DNA of 64,000 nucleotides, taken from assembly GCA_034440615.1 (NCBI GenBank), contig JAOTOM010002271.1, positions 32,851-96,850 of the forward strand. The letters are read 5' to 3'. The DNA is from Ashinkailepas kermadecensis. Its lineage: Eukaryota > Arthropoda > Thecostraca > Neolepadidae. A program made the translations under genes and the position numbers. The notes under the pieces were generated by a model. The model worked only from the letters and a program-made list of their open reading frames with translations. It did not search any database and had not been told where the DNA came from. Of this stretch, positions 1 to 12,722 are shown piece by piece (the first letter of the stretch is position 1; every line of letters begins with the position of its first letter).

Positions 1-1696
1 TGGGCGGACTTGGTCACGACACATCTGGCTCGGATAGACAGTGTAGAGCACAAGTTTTGTGTGTGGCTAGCTGAGCACTGTAGTGACGCACCAAGGCCGG
101 AATCTCTGGAATAACGGGATCGTCTTCGCGTTTGTAGCATGACTTCTGTGTCCACTCGTCTTACAGGGCAACATCATGCTATTTTAAACGTTGTATGGAG
201 TAAGACGGGCTCGTCGGCTTATTGCAGAACTTTGAATTATGCTTCCCAGTCAAGAGAAATAGGCAACATGTCTTATTGCATGTACCATACGCACGCGTGA
301 AGGCTATTAAGTGGGGCTTGTTTAACAGATTAGTAAGAGAGGCGAACATTCTTTTCACGAGGACACTAAGTGCTGACATATTCGCCAACTAACTGAGTGC
401 GTTTAGGACGCAGCTGGTTAGATACGTGTGTGCCGTGTCACACGCTCACATCTGAATCGGAGTAGCCGTCGATATAGTCTTGCCAGTGTTTCAACACTGT
501 TTAAGTTTAAAGTCTGCCACTGTTTAAAGCCATTGTTCTATTGAAGCTTTCCAGCTCACGACTTGTCCTGTAAAATGGCTGAAAGTGTCGTTGGAGATTT
601 AGGACAATACACAAATAAGCAAATGCTCCAGGTGGCGAAAATTCAGGAATTGCGTTTTTATTGACCGCTTTACAATCATGGCCCTCGTTGATCGACGGAC
701 CAGAGATCAGCAGTCTCTTGGCTTAGCACCGCGACTCAGACAAATGGCGTCGAAGCGTGGACGTGCTTCCGGGGCTCTGTGTGGTCCAAATATATCCTCT
801 AGCCAGTCCCATCCCACATCTGATCATGCATTCATCTGCCCCCTCACATAGTTGTCCACATGGACCGCCCTTAAACCCAAATATTCAACCAACGTAGTTG
901 CTCACGTTTAGGTCAGCTACTCCCCCGGCCCGTCCGTCCGCTCCATCTGGGATCGGCTCCGTGGAGCCCGATCCATCCCCTGGTGGTTGCCGGTCAGTCA
1001 CCCGCGCTGTGACACTGGCTGTGACGTGTCTACATCCGGCCCGCGTCCCGGCAACAGCACCGCTCGCCACCGTGGGTGGGTTACCTGGCCAATACCCCTC
1101 AGGCTTGCTTCGTCGACCTCTATCGTTGTGTCGCCCCTCCCCCCCCCCCCGGAACGCTGTTTGAGGATGCCGGTGCAGCCTGGCGCCACCAACACCAGTT
1201 GTATAACGGGTGGAGAGGAGAGAAGCCCCCCCCCCCCCTCTGCGTGGAACACAGTGCGTCTCTGTTGGGCTAGATGTGACCTTGACTTGGGCCTCCAGTC
1301 GTCAGTCTGTTCAAATTCGGAAATTTAGGTGGAAAACAGGCCCATTATTTACATCCTAAGTCAGATAGTTAGCTTTTTGTGGACATTTTCCATAGGCATA
1401 TATCAATGCATCCATGACGTGAGTGCTTGGTAATATAATAGTTGGTGTGAATTATCTGCAATTGCCACTTATATGTTTTTGAGGTGATGCTCGGCCGTGT
1501 CCAGACTTATAATTATGCCATCAGTTGTGCACAAGATGCGTTATGTACCGTCCATAATTTCAGTTGCATCTTTGCAAGCACAGTTAGCAGGGATATGTTT
1601 ATTTACATCTGATGCTCACGTGAGCTTTAATTTCGACACCCAGTCATCGTGTGTCCTGCCGCCGAGCGAGGTGTGACGTTGACCTCTGCCCACGGT
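1..1696. other. Unassigned sequence
   Basis: I see no recognisable gene. Poly-C runs occur at about 1138-1151 and 1227-1239. Short ORFs in 885-1330 overlap in several frames around GC-rich, low-complexity DNA and match nothing I know. Confidence 0.6.
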
Positions 1697-2262
1697 CAGT
1701 CCGAAAGTTGTGGTCTGCCATTAGGTGTGAGATGTCGAAGCGAGTACAGCATGACGTCGAATTTCGCCATGTTTGATTGAAAATGATGTTTCAGATATCA
1801 TTTTCAGTCATCAAAACTCAATTTTCAACCCATAGCATACTTGTACATGTACCCCTTTTGCCTTTGGTGACATTCATTAATTTAATGGTACACATGTTTA
1901 CGATAATGATGAAAGAGCTATGCTATAACGTATTGTATTGTATAGCAGACCACATCTTAGGCAATTTCTTTACTTGCAGTTGTCCACAGCAAGTAGTGGG
2001 GGTGAATTGGTGCCTGAGGGCACACTGACAACTTGGGTGATTTTGCACCCATTTTAGGTCATTGCGAGATGTTCTGTGTCGCGATTCGTAATTGTGAGCA
2101 TGAGCGTGACACTTGTAAACGAGAAAGAAGTTACTGTTAGAAATCAGGCATAGGGACTTCATGAACACAAGAAGCATGATTAGGATGATTTTTGGCCAGT
2201 ATGTCGATTGAGCATTCAGGAAGTGGTGTATTCCACCATGTTTCGTTAATTATTTATAACTT
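1697..2262 (+). mobile_element. hAT-type non-autonomous element, copy 1 (diverged)
   Basis: It begins CAGTCCGAAAG, carries the family landmarks ATTAGGTGTGAGATGTCGAA near the start and GTGTATTCCACC near the end, and is bounded by 8-bp direct repeats CCCACGGT/CCCACGGG (1689-1696 and 2263-2270). No transposase ORF is present. The host site is itself a repeated sequence with GTGTGACNTTGACCT. Confidence 0.6.
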
Positions 2263-2269
2263 CCCACGG

Positions 2270-2375
2270 GTACGAGGTGTGACATTGACCTGTACCCACA
2301 GGTACCGTATGTCCGTCACTTCTGGATGGGTGTGACGTTGACCTGTACCCACAGGTACCGTGTGTCTATCGCTTC
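2270..2375 (+). repeat. 53-bp tandem duplication
   Basis: Two copies, 53 bases apart, of a unit containing GTGTGACNTTGACCTGTACC. A third, partial copy lies at about 1667-1696 and was split from this pair by hAT copy 1. Confidence 0.7.
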
Positions 2376-2627
2376 TGGACGAAGAGAAGGATTGGCGTCC
2401 TGCCATCACCATCAAGCAGATCCTGCTCGGCATTCAGGACCTCCTCAACGACCCCAACATCAAGGACCCAGCCCAGGCAGAGGCCTACACCATATACTGG
2501 TCAGTGATCATGCTGAGGCAGCGGCCCACACCGTCATGTGGACCAGTGAACATGCCCAGACAGAGGCCCACATCATCACGTGGGCAGTGTATACCCCCCG
2601 GCAGAGGCCACATCATCAGGTGGACAG

Positions 2628-4015
2628 TAGGCGGTTTCACGCGCGCATTAGCGGGGGACGAGTGGTCTAGGGGTAAGATGCTCGTCTCACAATCGAAAGG
2701 TTGTGGGTTCGAATCTCACCTGTCGCTACTCTTCGCCCGCGACCAATCGGCGTGAGAGATTGGCGACGCTACATGACTCAACGGTCGACGTGTCGCAAAA
2801 CCAATAACCAATAACCATCGGGAAGTAATCGTCATAACATCCCAATGACCGGGTCAGGCCATAATAATTACGTCGATCTGAAAGCTTTTAAACCGGATAT
2901 TCGACTAATTTATTATATGAATAAACAAACAGAGTATGTTCAATTACCTGATACGACAAGTTTTTGGACTAGTAACAGCTTGCTTATGCACAAACACTGA
3001 AAATGTACACCAACATCCGTGTCTGGGACGTCATCTAATTGGAAATCTGAAAGTCAGACCAAGCGAGCCTGACTTCGGAAGTAAACTCGATGACAACAGC
3101 TGTTTGTCGAATTCAGCGGTCTTCAAATTGCTAATTTTCCGAACACTCCACCATCCTGATCCATATCGCTAGCCAGCTTCAACCGCGGTAAGTGATTGGC
3201 CCTTTATGATAGCTGTGACGAATTATAATCCACGGTTAAAAAATGACATCATTTGTGCTCTGATTGCATCATTTACGACTGAAATATGTCAGGCAAGCCA
3301 GCAAACAAGTTTGTCTCCGATGCGCATATTTTGAACGTTTTGCGGTCTTTGGGGTGCTGTAATCAACTCATTCTTTGGTTTTTTTTCTTGCGAGTATGAT
3401 ATTCAAAGACAAGGGTTAATTGTCCCCCCTCCCAGTAGGGGTTATTCAGGTAGGAATATAGCGACATTTAAAAACGGAACCTCGTATGGTGCAGTACAGA
3501 GTGGACGCCATTGCAACTGAAAACAACCTGCTTGTAAAGTGGAGAGAATGAAACAAAAAATCGGGAGCGTCAAGATGGAATCGTGGCATCTGGGAATGAT
3601 GTATTTCCATATTTATTCATAGTACAGGTACTTCACAGCCATGAAATAGAATGTAAAAGGAAAAATATACATCCGCAGGATACATACTACCAATTCCTCC
3701 CCAATATTGCATATTTGCTGGTAATACCGCAACGACAAATTCATGTACTATCCGACAACTCCTACCTCCCGGCCATGGCGCCAAATGCGGCCAGATTGGC
3801 TAGTTGATTTTGTGAATCGAATGCTTTTTTCAAATAGTGCCGCAATTTGAACATGTTTGCTGAGTTTTATATTGAATTTATTATTTTATAGTTAAAACTT
3901 CTGGAACATTTCATCTCTACAGATAAAGTACATATATTTCAATGATATGCCCTTCATACTAGACGAAGTCATCGACTTTGCATCCCGGTGCTTATTGGCC
4001 GTCGTGAAACGGGCT
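2628..4015 (+). mobile_element. 1.2-kb interspersed element, copy A (with nested SINE)
   Basis: This block is about 88% similar by eye to 55883-57099, where the opposite palindrome arm shows the site without it. The ends are imperfect inverted repeats: TAGGCGGTTTCACG at the left, and AGCCCGTTTCACG when the right end is reverse-complemented. A SINE at 2656-2818 accounts for the extra length. Short ORFs inside are not conserved between copies at protein level, so I call no gene. Confidence 0.65.
2656..2818 (+). mobile_element. tRNA-derived SINE, copy 1
   Basis: A tRNA-like head has an A box (TGGTCTAGGGG) and a B box (GGTTCGAATCT). It is followed by a body containing CCAATC-GGCGTGAGA-GATTGG, a 6-bp stem with a 9-base loop, and a tail of AACCAAT repeats. 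It interrupts the 1.2 kb element, whose other copy reads straight across this point. The flanking CGGG on both sides may be a short target duplication. Confidence 0.85.
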
Positions 4016-4134
4016 GGTGAACAACAAAACACGCACGGCACTACCACTGCGTGACAGTTTTACCTGGGTTTGCCACGATGTAGTGCACGGTGTAGTACAG
4101 CACTTCAGTACACTGACAATGTTTCGATGCGACA

Positions 4135-4612
4135 CAACTTGTTAAAACAATGGTTAGGTGTGAGATGTCGAAATTAGTACAGTAGGATGTAGAAATCTGT
4201 CATGGAAGCATGCCAATTAGAATATTGCTTGAATCTCTCAAGCTCCATTTAAGCCATTAGTGCACTCGTCAGTGCATGTTTTGGTTACATTTTTTAGACA
4301 CTTAATATATCGATACATATGTTAACGATAACAGTTCAAATGCTATGTTATCAAGAGATCACATTGTTTAACAGACCACATCACAGATAATCTCTGTATC
4401 TGAAATTGTGTCACAAGATGCTTGTGGAATAAATCCGTAATGGTGAGCATAAGCATGCTACGTATACACAAAATACGCTTAGGAACGAATCATGGAGCAC
4501 AGTCATAAGCACACATCAACAGGCGTGATGTCGATACGTCCTTGGAAAGTATGTCTATTCAGTGCTGAGAAAGTGGCATATTTCACCCTATTTCATCAAT
4601 AATTTATCACTG
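4135..4612 (+). mobile_element. hAT-type non-autonomous element, copy 2
   Basis: The same landmarks as the other copies: TTAGGTGTGAGATGTCGAAA near the start and GTGGCATATTTCACCC near the end, ending ATTTATCACTG. Flanks are ATGCGACA and ATGCGATG (4127-4134, 4613-4620), six of eight identical, as expected for an aged 8-bp duplication. Confidence 0.65.
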
Positions 4613-5539
4613 ATGCGATGGAACCTTAGACGAGCACTCTGGGTCGGCTGGTCGGTGGGGAATGTCTGTGTACGCCACTGGCTGCTGGATACAGCACGCT
4701 ACAACAGCAGCGTACATTTGGCAACGCTTAGTGTTGGGTCTGTCCATTGGTATTTTTATCGGAAAATATTTCCAACCAGGACTGCTCAAGACGTGCGAAA
4801 AATCATTTTGAATCGACATTTGCATGGAGTTTTCGCATACAATTGAAAGCTATGTGAATAACTGCTCTGCTCATGTAACCGAATAATTTTTTTTTTTTTT
4901 TTTTTTTTGGGGGGTGAGAAAAAGAGAACGGCACTGCCTCAATCCATTTCCACGTACTTGACAATTTTAACAGCACATTTTCACTGATGTCCGGATATTG
5001 TTGTTCATGTTGCTCTGGGCTTATCGTTTACCTGCTTGTCTCGAGATGATTATTTTGTCAGCCACCTTAGCGAACAGAAACCCCTTCATCCACTTTAAAG
5101 CACACATAAAGGTAAGTCCAAATGCTTCTGTCAAGTTCTGCTGCTGCAAAGTCGTTGAAGTTGTGTGAATGTTTTGATGTTAATTATTTCCATAGTAATG
5201 CTATGCTGGTGTTGTTGCGAGTTCCACATGGGCCGAGGGCAAGAGTGGTTTTGTGTCGATTCTTCCCACGCAGTGCCATATGTGTGCTGCTAATTTCACG
5301 AACGTTGGAGGGGGACGGTATTGAACTCGTAACCCCTTTCCCCGCAGTGGCGCCACCCAACTAATGTACTGAGTACTCTTTATAACATATCATTGGTGAG
5401 CCCATGCGAGACATATAATGCAATATCAGCCAGGAAGGTGATGTTGCAAACTATTGTCAAAACCAGATTGTGGTGTTGCGTATCGGGAGATGCAGTGCAA
5501 GTTTGGAAACACGTGTCGTGGCTGCTGTACTACCTGCGT

Positions 5540-5642
5540 TACTACATTCTCCATCTATCTACTGCAATCTCCATTTATCTACTGCAATCACCATCTATCT
5601 ACTGCATTCTCCATCTGATTACTACATTCTCAATCTATGGTG
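5540..5642 (+). repeat. ~21-bp tandem repeat
   Basis: About five imperfect copies of a unit containing CTCCATCTATCTACTGCAAT. Confidence 0.7.
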
Positions 5643-6194
5643 GGATATGGTAATTCACTCTTCCCATGGTTGGACTTGTAATTTGTATTCCTGGATATTT
5701 AAAGGAATTTGTTGGGGGATAATCGAATATCGAGAGGATGTTTTTCTTCAGACTTGTGGCATCAGAATCTCAGCTTGGACTTTTCAGTGAGTCTTGCGAG
5801 TACTTTCTCTAATCTAATCTTGATCGCAGAGCATTTAATTGTCAAACAGGACCATTCAACTCCCAAATTATAAAAGTGGGAGGATATTTCTGGACATGAC
5901 AATGTTCAGGATGGAAAAAAAATCCAGGAATAGGCTACTTTTCCAACCCTGAAGGATCTGTTCGTGGTGTACACTTTGCCTTCGCCACCAAATGTGGGTC
6001 TAACTCAGTGCTTGTATTGGAACGTACCCCGCCCTCCGGGAGTGCGGCGATGTCATATGTGTCATATGTCATATGTCATATGCGGCGATGTCATAACCCA
6101 CTATCTCTGCCCGCAGTCAAAACCGTATGGAATACGACAAGCGAGTGCGGGCGCAAGCTCGGGCGATGTCCGCCCCTCTGGACTAAAGGTGGAC

Positions 6195-6400
6195 TCTTCC
6201 AGCGACAAGATGGCGGCACAACTGTTCAATATGAAACCCGCGGTGGGCCAACAAGCCTCGTGCTGTGGGGCGGGGTGGCGGTGCTGTGCGCGTAGGCATG
6301 AACTTCTTCTAACGGTCTGTGCCGTCTTCGTGCGGGGACGGGTCGGCGTGATGGACAAAATGGCGGCCATTTCGACAAGATGGCGGTGGCCGTGTAACCT
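6195..6400. promoter_or_regulatory. Cluster of YY1-like AANATGGCGGC motifs in CpG-rich DNA
   Basis: Three matches to the YY1-type core lie within 180 bases, near 6208 (AAGATGGCGGCA), 6356 (AAAATGGCGGCC) and 6379 (AAGATGGCGGTG), in locally CG-rich sequence. In animals such motifs often sit just downstream of a transcription start. No adjacent recognisable gene supports this, so it is only a candidate. Confidence 0.2.
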
Positions 6401-7400
6401 GTGCGTCAGCCGGGCGCTCCAGGGAGGAAGTGCCGCCCTGTGTGTCGTCAGTTGTGGACGTTTTACCTCGGCTGAAGTGTTTCGCCGAGGCACACGCACT
6501 ACACCGCGCCCTTAACGTCGTATTCCTGTCGTGTCTTGTACTGCTCTTCAGTTGTCGTCCTCAGTCAGGTGTTCCGCCGCCTTTGTGAACCATCTCGCGG
6601 CACGGTATTTGACTCATTAAGCCATACGTTAGCGACTTTATTTTCCACGTTCTCCTAGGTTTCATGGATTCAATTTCCATGGCGAACACTGTCCGAAACG
6701 ATGGGTGGTTTTATCCTGGCGATGAATTTGCCAATAAATAATCGCATTAGTGCTTCTTGTTTGTCCGCCTGTGTGGCTAAGACATCCGTCCAGTTTATGC
6801 TGGGCCTCACGAATAGACCATTTTCTTTCTCGACTGTCAGCACGAACAGTGCCGCCACAGCAGTCCAATCTTCGTGACCGATTTCCCTCCCGTATAGTGC
6901 TCGGATATAAACAGATCACATGGGCATTGACATGGATTCTGGATCCACACTCGAACCACACTCGAACGGCATTGCTCCTTTCGGAATCCAGATACCCGAG
7001 ACCCAAGGTGCGTTATGGATACTCAATGTTATGGCTGCCGCCATTAGTGCTCTGGATACCTCGTGTAACGCCACACTGCGCCCATGGCTGCCTGATCGGT
7101 GGTCCGGCTGGCAGTGATTCCACCACCGATCGGCTGGTCGGTGAATGGCATTGTACCACGGCGGAAGAGTAGCATGGACGTGGATGAAGGCTGATGAAGG
7201 CTGCATCTCCAATCATCTGACGGCCAACACACATTTTACAATATGATAGTATATTAGCGCTATTCGGCGGTACATGTGCCATTGGTATTATTTTAAAGGG
7301 GGCGGGGCCGGTCCCCGGCCCCCCTCCTTGGCTGCACCTCTGACTACCAGCTTGTTGTGGAACGCTCTGACTTGAAGATCCTATTACATCGCCCCCTGGT

Positions 7401-7556
7401 GGTTGTTGATTTTACGACACGTCGACCGTTGAGTCATGCAGCGTCGCCAATCTCTCACGCCGATTGGCCGCGGGCGAAGAGTAGCGACAGGTGAGACTCG
7501 AACCCACAATCTTTCGATTGTGAGACGGACAACTTACGCTTAGACTATTCGGTCCC
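7401..7556 (-). mobile_element. tRNA-derived SINE, copy 2
   Basis: Same family as 2656-2818, on the minus strand. The head and A box are more diverged (the first bases read GGGACCGAATAGTCTAAGCG), the B box is intact (GGTTCGAGTCT) and the body hairpin is conserved. The 3' end at the low coordinate is TAAAATCAACAACC. Confidence 0.8.
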
Positions 7557-8408
7557 TTTTATCGTCCCCAGTCGTCAGGTCGTCTGGAGCCCGGGCTGAA
7601 ATGACGTCAGATAGCCGTCATATGGTGAAACAATGGCACCTGACGGCGACCACCGGCACTACACGTCGGCTGGTAGACACGACGCGACGCGACATCTGCG
7701 GCCGTCACCAGTGGAACATGTTGCCGGTGGACCTGGACAGCGACCGGGAGAGTGGCGGTGGCGGCAGCGCCCGCCGACGTGCGGCCACGTGACCTGGAGC
7801 GGACGTCACGTGACCGTCGGTGGCAGTCAGCTGGTGCAGGCCGTCGGCGGTGCTGACGCTGCGGGGAGACGCGTCGGGTCAGGCGCCGGCGCCGCTCGCC
7901 AGCAAACGGCAGGGCTTCCTCTGATAACCGAAGGTCCGAAGGTTATGCCCCTCACCGAAGGTCATGCCCCTCACACATGACCATCCCCCAGCCAATGCAC
8001 ATTTCCTATTGCTTAAGCATTACTGGGGAGCTCGAAAGGCTTGGTTTTCCCAATTGGAGCCAATGGCGTCGTCCCTACCCTCCCTCAGTCAAATCTCGTC
8101 CGACAAGATCATGCTGAACAATGTACGAATAGATTCAGGTAGGACATATTTTAAGAAATCACGATTGGGTGTCCAAACCCGACAAAAAGAGCTGGGAACT
8201 TTTGTTGGTGACTGGGATACCGCTGATGTGCTAACATATCAGTCATATTCCACTGAACGACTGATTGATAACGTGCAATACTCCCAAAAAAAACACAAAC
8301 TAGGCGTAAATGTATTAACATCTTCATCCTACACGCGAACGCGTCGCACGCTAGACATGTGACTCGGAAAGGCAGCGGTATTTATAAGAGTAAAACGATA
8401 CACAGCCA

Positions 8409-8890
8409 CGGGCGGATCTAGCCCACCGGTTTTTTTTTTTGGGGGGGGGGCAACTTTCGGTTTTCGGCGTTAGCCCCCCCCCCCTCCACCAGTGGCGTAC
8501 TTAGGAATTGCATCAGGGGAGGGGTCGAAGGGATTTGGAGGGTGCCATTCTCCCACTATTTTTGGTTAGAAGCATCGGATTTCTACCACTATTTGTCAAA
8601 GGGACACATTTTTGACAATAATAATTAATGACAACATAATTTCCTGTGTAGCGGCCCCAGCCTACCTCCACCGCTTCTAAGTTACGGGATTTGTGTTCTT
8701 GTTTACCAAAACGTTCACGTTCACGTTCAACGTCTTGTACCACGTCAACGTTCGTGGACGTGTACACACTGGCAGATCCGATGTTGTCAACTGTTGCTTT
8801 AAGCAGAACTAGAGCAGCATAGAACCCTCGATGTGTGTCAGAATGTACTATGCTACCATATTGGCTTCCAAACAATTATAAAAAATACCT
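8409..8890 (+). mobile_element. CACTGGCGGATC-family element, truncated copy
   Basis: It begins with a diverged CACGGGCGGATCTAG end, a T/G homopolymer run and the interior shared with 38579-39393 and 54627-55271 (reverse), including AACGTTCACGTTCA and GAACCCTCGATGTGTGTCAG. Similarity stops near 8890, so the other end is missing. Confidence 0.6.
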
Positions 8891-10644
8891 TGCGAAACTG
8901 CACTCTCCGTTGGTGTCGTTTTACGAAAATAATTGGGATGGCTCAAATGTTCGAAGGTATATTGTGCAGCTGGGTTTGGGCGGCACACTGGAAAACCGTA
9001 CCGAGCACATACACACGGAATATATGTGGATCGCATGAGGCGAATTATTTTACCGCGGTAGATTCCGAGTACATACGCGAAATATGAATTATCTTACGGT
9101 ATCAAAAGGCCAACACTAACGGAAAGTCAGACGTTCTTTACTTCGCGTTCCCAGCATGCCTCTTCTTGCGCATACGATAATCTGAGCTTGTCGATTGAAC
9201 TTCGACTCCACCGACTGATAGCTAAATTGAATGGCAGCGTCACCATGCAGTATGTGGCGAACGCGTCTCATAGTCCTTCCCGTGGGGATCGTCCGCCACA
9301 GGCGAGGAAGATGGCCCTCTCCGACCTTGGATGTATGCACCCTGCGGCCAGAAGACTATTGGAACATGAGACAAGCGAGGCTTGCTGGTTTCAAGTCTTG
9401 AAAGGCGGGTGCATCGTGTGGACAGTGACGCATTACTTATGTACAGATTGCGATATGTAACATGAACCAAGTGTTTTACGACACTCAATGCATTTTGATC
9501 ATAATGGCTAGCGATATAGCTAAATGTAAGCATGCCAGTTCGAATAATTATCAATGGTCAATATAGATATATGTTCTCCATTGACAAGTAGAGTTTAGCT
9601 TGACCACTGCCGGTGAGCAGGATTTTGGGACCCGGAATACCAAACAATGGTAGTTATCCATTATTTTGAGAGACAGCTCTAAACAATTCTGTTTGGATTT
9701 GGTGTAGCTGCCATTGGCAATCGCTGTGGAAATGCTAGCGGAGGTACCCACCCAGTAATGACAGGAAAACACAGCAGTTGAAGGGTTAATAGCTCAGAAG
9801 ATCCAGATACATGTACACCGTGCAGCAGACACGTGAGCAAGAAAAAAAGGACTATTAATCATCTCTGGATATGCGAGCAATGTGTATTGCTGCTCTAATG
9901 GTTGTTCTTTTCTTCTTCAAAACCATTGGGATGACTCAAATCCTAATCGGAGTGGCTCGAAAGAAAGTTAAAGTGGCTTTAGCCATCCCAAAAGTATGCA
10001 AAACGCCACCCCGCTATGAGGTGACCGGCACATGAACGCTCCCAGCGGTCGCTTCGCCGCAACATCCTGCTGCAGAACATGTCAATAAAACGCTCCTTGC
10101 CCTCCTTGCCTGCTGCTCTGTTCATTATAAACAACGAATTAAACACGTCAGTGGTAAAGCTATCGAGCTTTACCACTGAGCTTTACCTCACCAGACAGAT
10201 CCGCCACGAGTCCCTTTCGTACTGCAACCAATTCTGCTGCATCGCCAGCCCACCGCAGATCCTCCATTGTCTTGCACATGGCATCTTATCCGACCTTCAG
10301 TCTATCTGATAGGATCTGGTTGGCTGGAGACAATATTTTCCCACGAACATCGTCATGCGACTCCCACGTTGTAGTGACCTGGCTATTCGGCACACGTCTG
10401 GAGGCAGGTAGCGGTCCGCCTGGTGTCTCTAGCATGACTGGGGCATCAGCTGGTCCTCTCGACCGCCCACGCGCGGCTGAGATTCCATCATCTTCAGCTC
10501 TCCCAGGTCCGAGTCGCGAGCTTGGCGAAACTCGGGAAGTGGCAGGTCGCCGCGTTGGAACTTCCGTAGTCTGGCGAAGATGACGGTGACGTCAGCCGGC
10601 AGGGTCAGCAGACGTCACGTGACGTCAGCAGATCGCCTCTGCGC

Positions 10645-10790
10645 GGCTCCCTGCTGCCAACGTGCGAAGGAATCTGGTGCTGTCCACTTGCGAAGGAATC
10701 CGGTGCTGCCAACGTGCGAAGGAATCCGGTGCTGCCAACTTGCGAGGGAGTTCGGTGCTGCCCGTTTGCGAAGGAATAGTACATACCATC
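10645..10790 (+). repeat. ~30-bp minisatellite
   Basis: About five units built on GTGCGAAGGAATCCGGTGCT. Some units read TTGCGA where others read GTGCGA. Confidence 0.75.
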
Positions 10791-11074
10791 CAGTGATCTA
10801 TCGCTCAGCAACCGTTGCGACGCGCCACTACGATCGTGTGAAAAGGCTTCATGCGTGGATCACACGTGTGCTCACCGAGTCTCTCGAACCACTGAACACA
10901 ATTGAGACGGCAGACGACTGGATTTCGGTACGCTCAAAATTGTCCTCAGCCACCATGCTCTGAATCCTTTTTCTTTTTTTTCGTGAAGTAGTCCAACGTT
11001 GTTTCACGCCTCTTAACTGCCCGAAGCGATTTCGAGCTTCGGCTGATAACGTAATAAGAGCTAACACAGCAGTC

Positions 11075-11379
11075 GGGACATCGGCGGAACCAGCCGTTTT
11101 TTTGGCGGGGGGCAAACCGTAGTCTCCGACCCGCGACCTGGTGGGGTGGGGAGGGGAGGGGGGGTGATAGCCAAAAATTATGGTCCGAGCGATCTCAACC
11201 GAAGACCGGGGTGGAAAAACGGAAATATTGTACTGTGTCAAAGTAATGGTGCTACATTTTACGCCGTACGATGTGCATGGAAACAATTTTCGACTCCATT
11301 TCGAGCGTTTGCAGGGGCTAACTGAATCTTCTCGAGCCTTTGGGGAGTATAGCCCCTTTCCCCCTGGATCCGCCAGTGC
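11075..11379 (+). mobile_element. Probable CACTGGCGGATC-family short element
   Basis: The right end is GATCCGCCAGTG and the diverged left end is CATCGGCGGAACCAGCC. Flanks AGTCGGGA and CGTCGGAA share six of eight bases. G-rich left and C-rich right subterminal runs match the family. No coding potential is seen. Confidence 0.45.
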
Positions 11380-11904
11380 GTCGGAACTGCTCGCCTCGCA
11401 TTGCCGCGCGGCCAAACCACGAACGTCTTCTACGAGACAACTATGAGACTGGCTGGTAATGTGACAGATGCACTGTACTGTTGTAGTTTTACTGTACTAT
11501 GAGACTGGCTGACACTGTAACAGTTCAATTCATTTGCATGGCGTCAAATTGTCATTCATTAATACGCCTTCCCACGAACTTGCGGGCCACAAATTGTAAC
11601 TCGCATACGCATATTTTCCGAAGTAGCCCATCGTACCATTGCAAATAGTGCAATCGGGCCTGATTTCATTGGGTGTCCATATTGGTTGATTGGATGTTCA
11701 CCTTCAGCGACTGGGTGGTGCCCAGTGGACACGAAGCAGTACGTCAATAGGCCCTGGATTCAGGGATTATGGGTTTCGTCTTGCGGTTAATTATCCACAA
11801 GAAGCATTGCATAACTGATGATAAAAGGTCCCTGATAGTTCTGAATCCAGAATCTACACATCTACACACACATCTACATCTACACATCATAATTATATGC
11901 AATC

Positions 11905-12722
11905 TATTCGGCCTATTGTACCATCTACAACACAAACATAGAACACAACATCATAGCCAGCGACGCAAAATCAGCAATACAAAGCATAACACCCTACACC
12001 GTCTCCAAACATCCCCTCATCCACAAAATACTGCATATACATAGCAAACTAAACATTCGACAACAACCACTCCTCCTCTGGATACCAAGCCACACAAACA
12101 TACAAGGGAACGAACATGCAGACACTGAAGCAAACGTAGCCACAACACTACAACAAATCACAAACTGCCCACTCTCACAATCCGACTACTACCCCACAAT
12201 ACACCAGGCAGTCAACAAATACATTCAAGAAATATGGGACAGAACAGGAACACAACTCCACGATATACATCCAAAATGCGAACACTGGCACACCATTAAT
12301 CAGAACACCAGACACAAAGAAAGAATACTGACAAGACTCCGCATCGGACACACAGCACTCACACACTCCTACCTCATTCTGAACCAACCACGACCTCAAT
12401 GCACAACATGTCACCGAATACTTACAATCAAACACATTCTCATATACTGCACCAAGTACAACAACCAAAGACAACACATCACAAACTACTGCACCACAAA
12501 CCACCTCCCACTCAACCTCACCACGCTTCTCAACAATGAACACCCGCAGTTACACGAACATATCTTCCACTTCCTTTCAACAACACGCATATTAGAACAA
12601 CTATGAAGGGGAAAAAAAGAACAGAAAAGGGGAAAAAAAAAAAAAAATCAGTATGTGTACGCTTACATACATATACAAAAAAACCAAAAAATCAAAATAA
12701 AATCAAAAAAAAAAAAAAAAAA
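11905..12722 (+). mobile_element. 5'-truncated LINE tail with RNase H end and poly(A)
   Basis: One reading frame, open from about 11910 to a TGA at 12606, encodes the C-terminal part of an RNase H-bearing non-LTR retrotransposon. It has IIASDAKSAIQSI (RNase H aspartate strand), WIPSHTNIQGNEHADTEA (WxPSHxxIxGNExAD motif) and ERILTRLRIGHTALTHSYL with a CxxC...H segment (CTTCHRILTIKH). A short 3' region ends in A-rich runs to 12722. It is related to, but not the same family as, the element at 42831-48582. The 5' truncation removed endonuclease and most of RT, so it cannot move itself. Confidence 0.85.

Larger units (their letters stand above)
4621..8400. other. Mostly unassigned sequence
   Basis: Outside the 21-bp repeat, the YY1-like cluster and SINE copy 2, I see only a T run near 4888-4908 and a CATATGT repeat near 6053-6085. 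GC-rich ORFs at 5964-6515 and 7601-7980 have no recognisable domains. Confidence 0.5.
8891..11904. other. Mostly unassigned sequence
   Basis: No gene recognised apart from the listed 30-bp repeat and short hAT-type element. The ORFs present are short and overlap in both strands. Confidence 0.5.

Noticed and set aside
2656..2730. Functional tRNA gene
   Set aside because: Head is followed by a conserved non-tRNA body and tail, occurs as multiple dispersed copies with a target duplication, and the anticodon stem pairs poorly.
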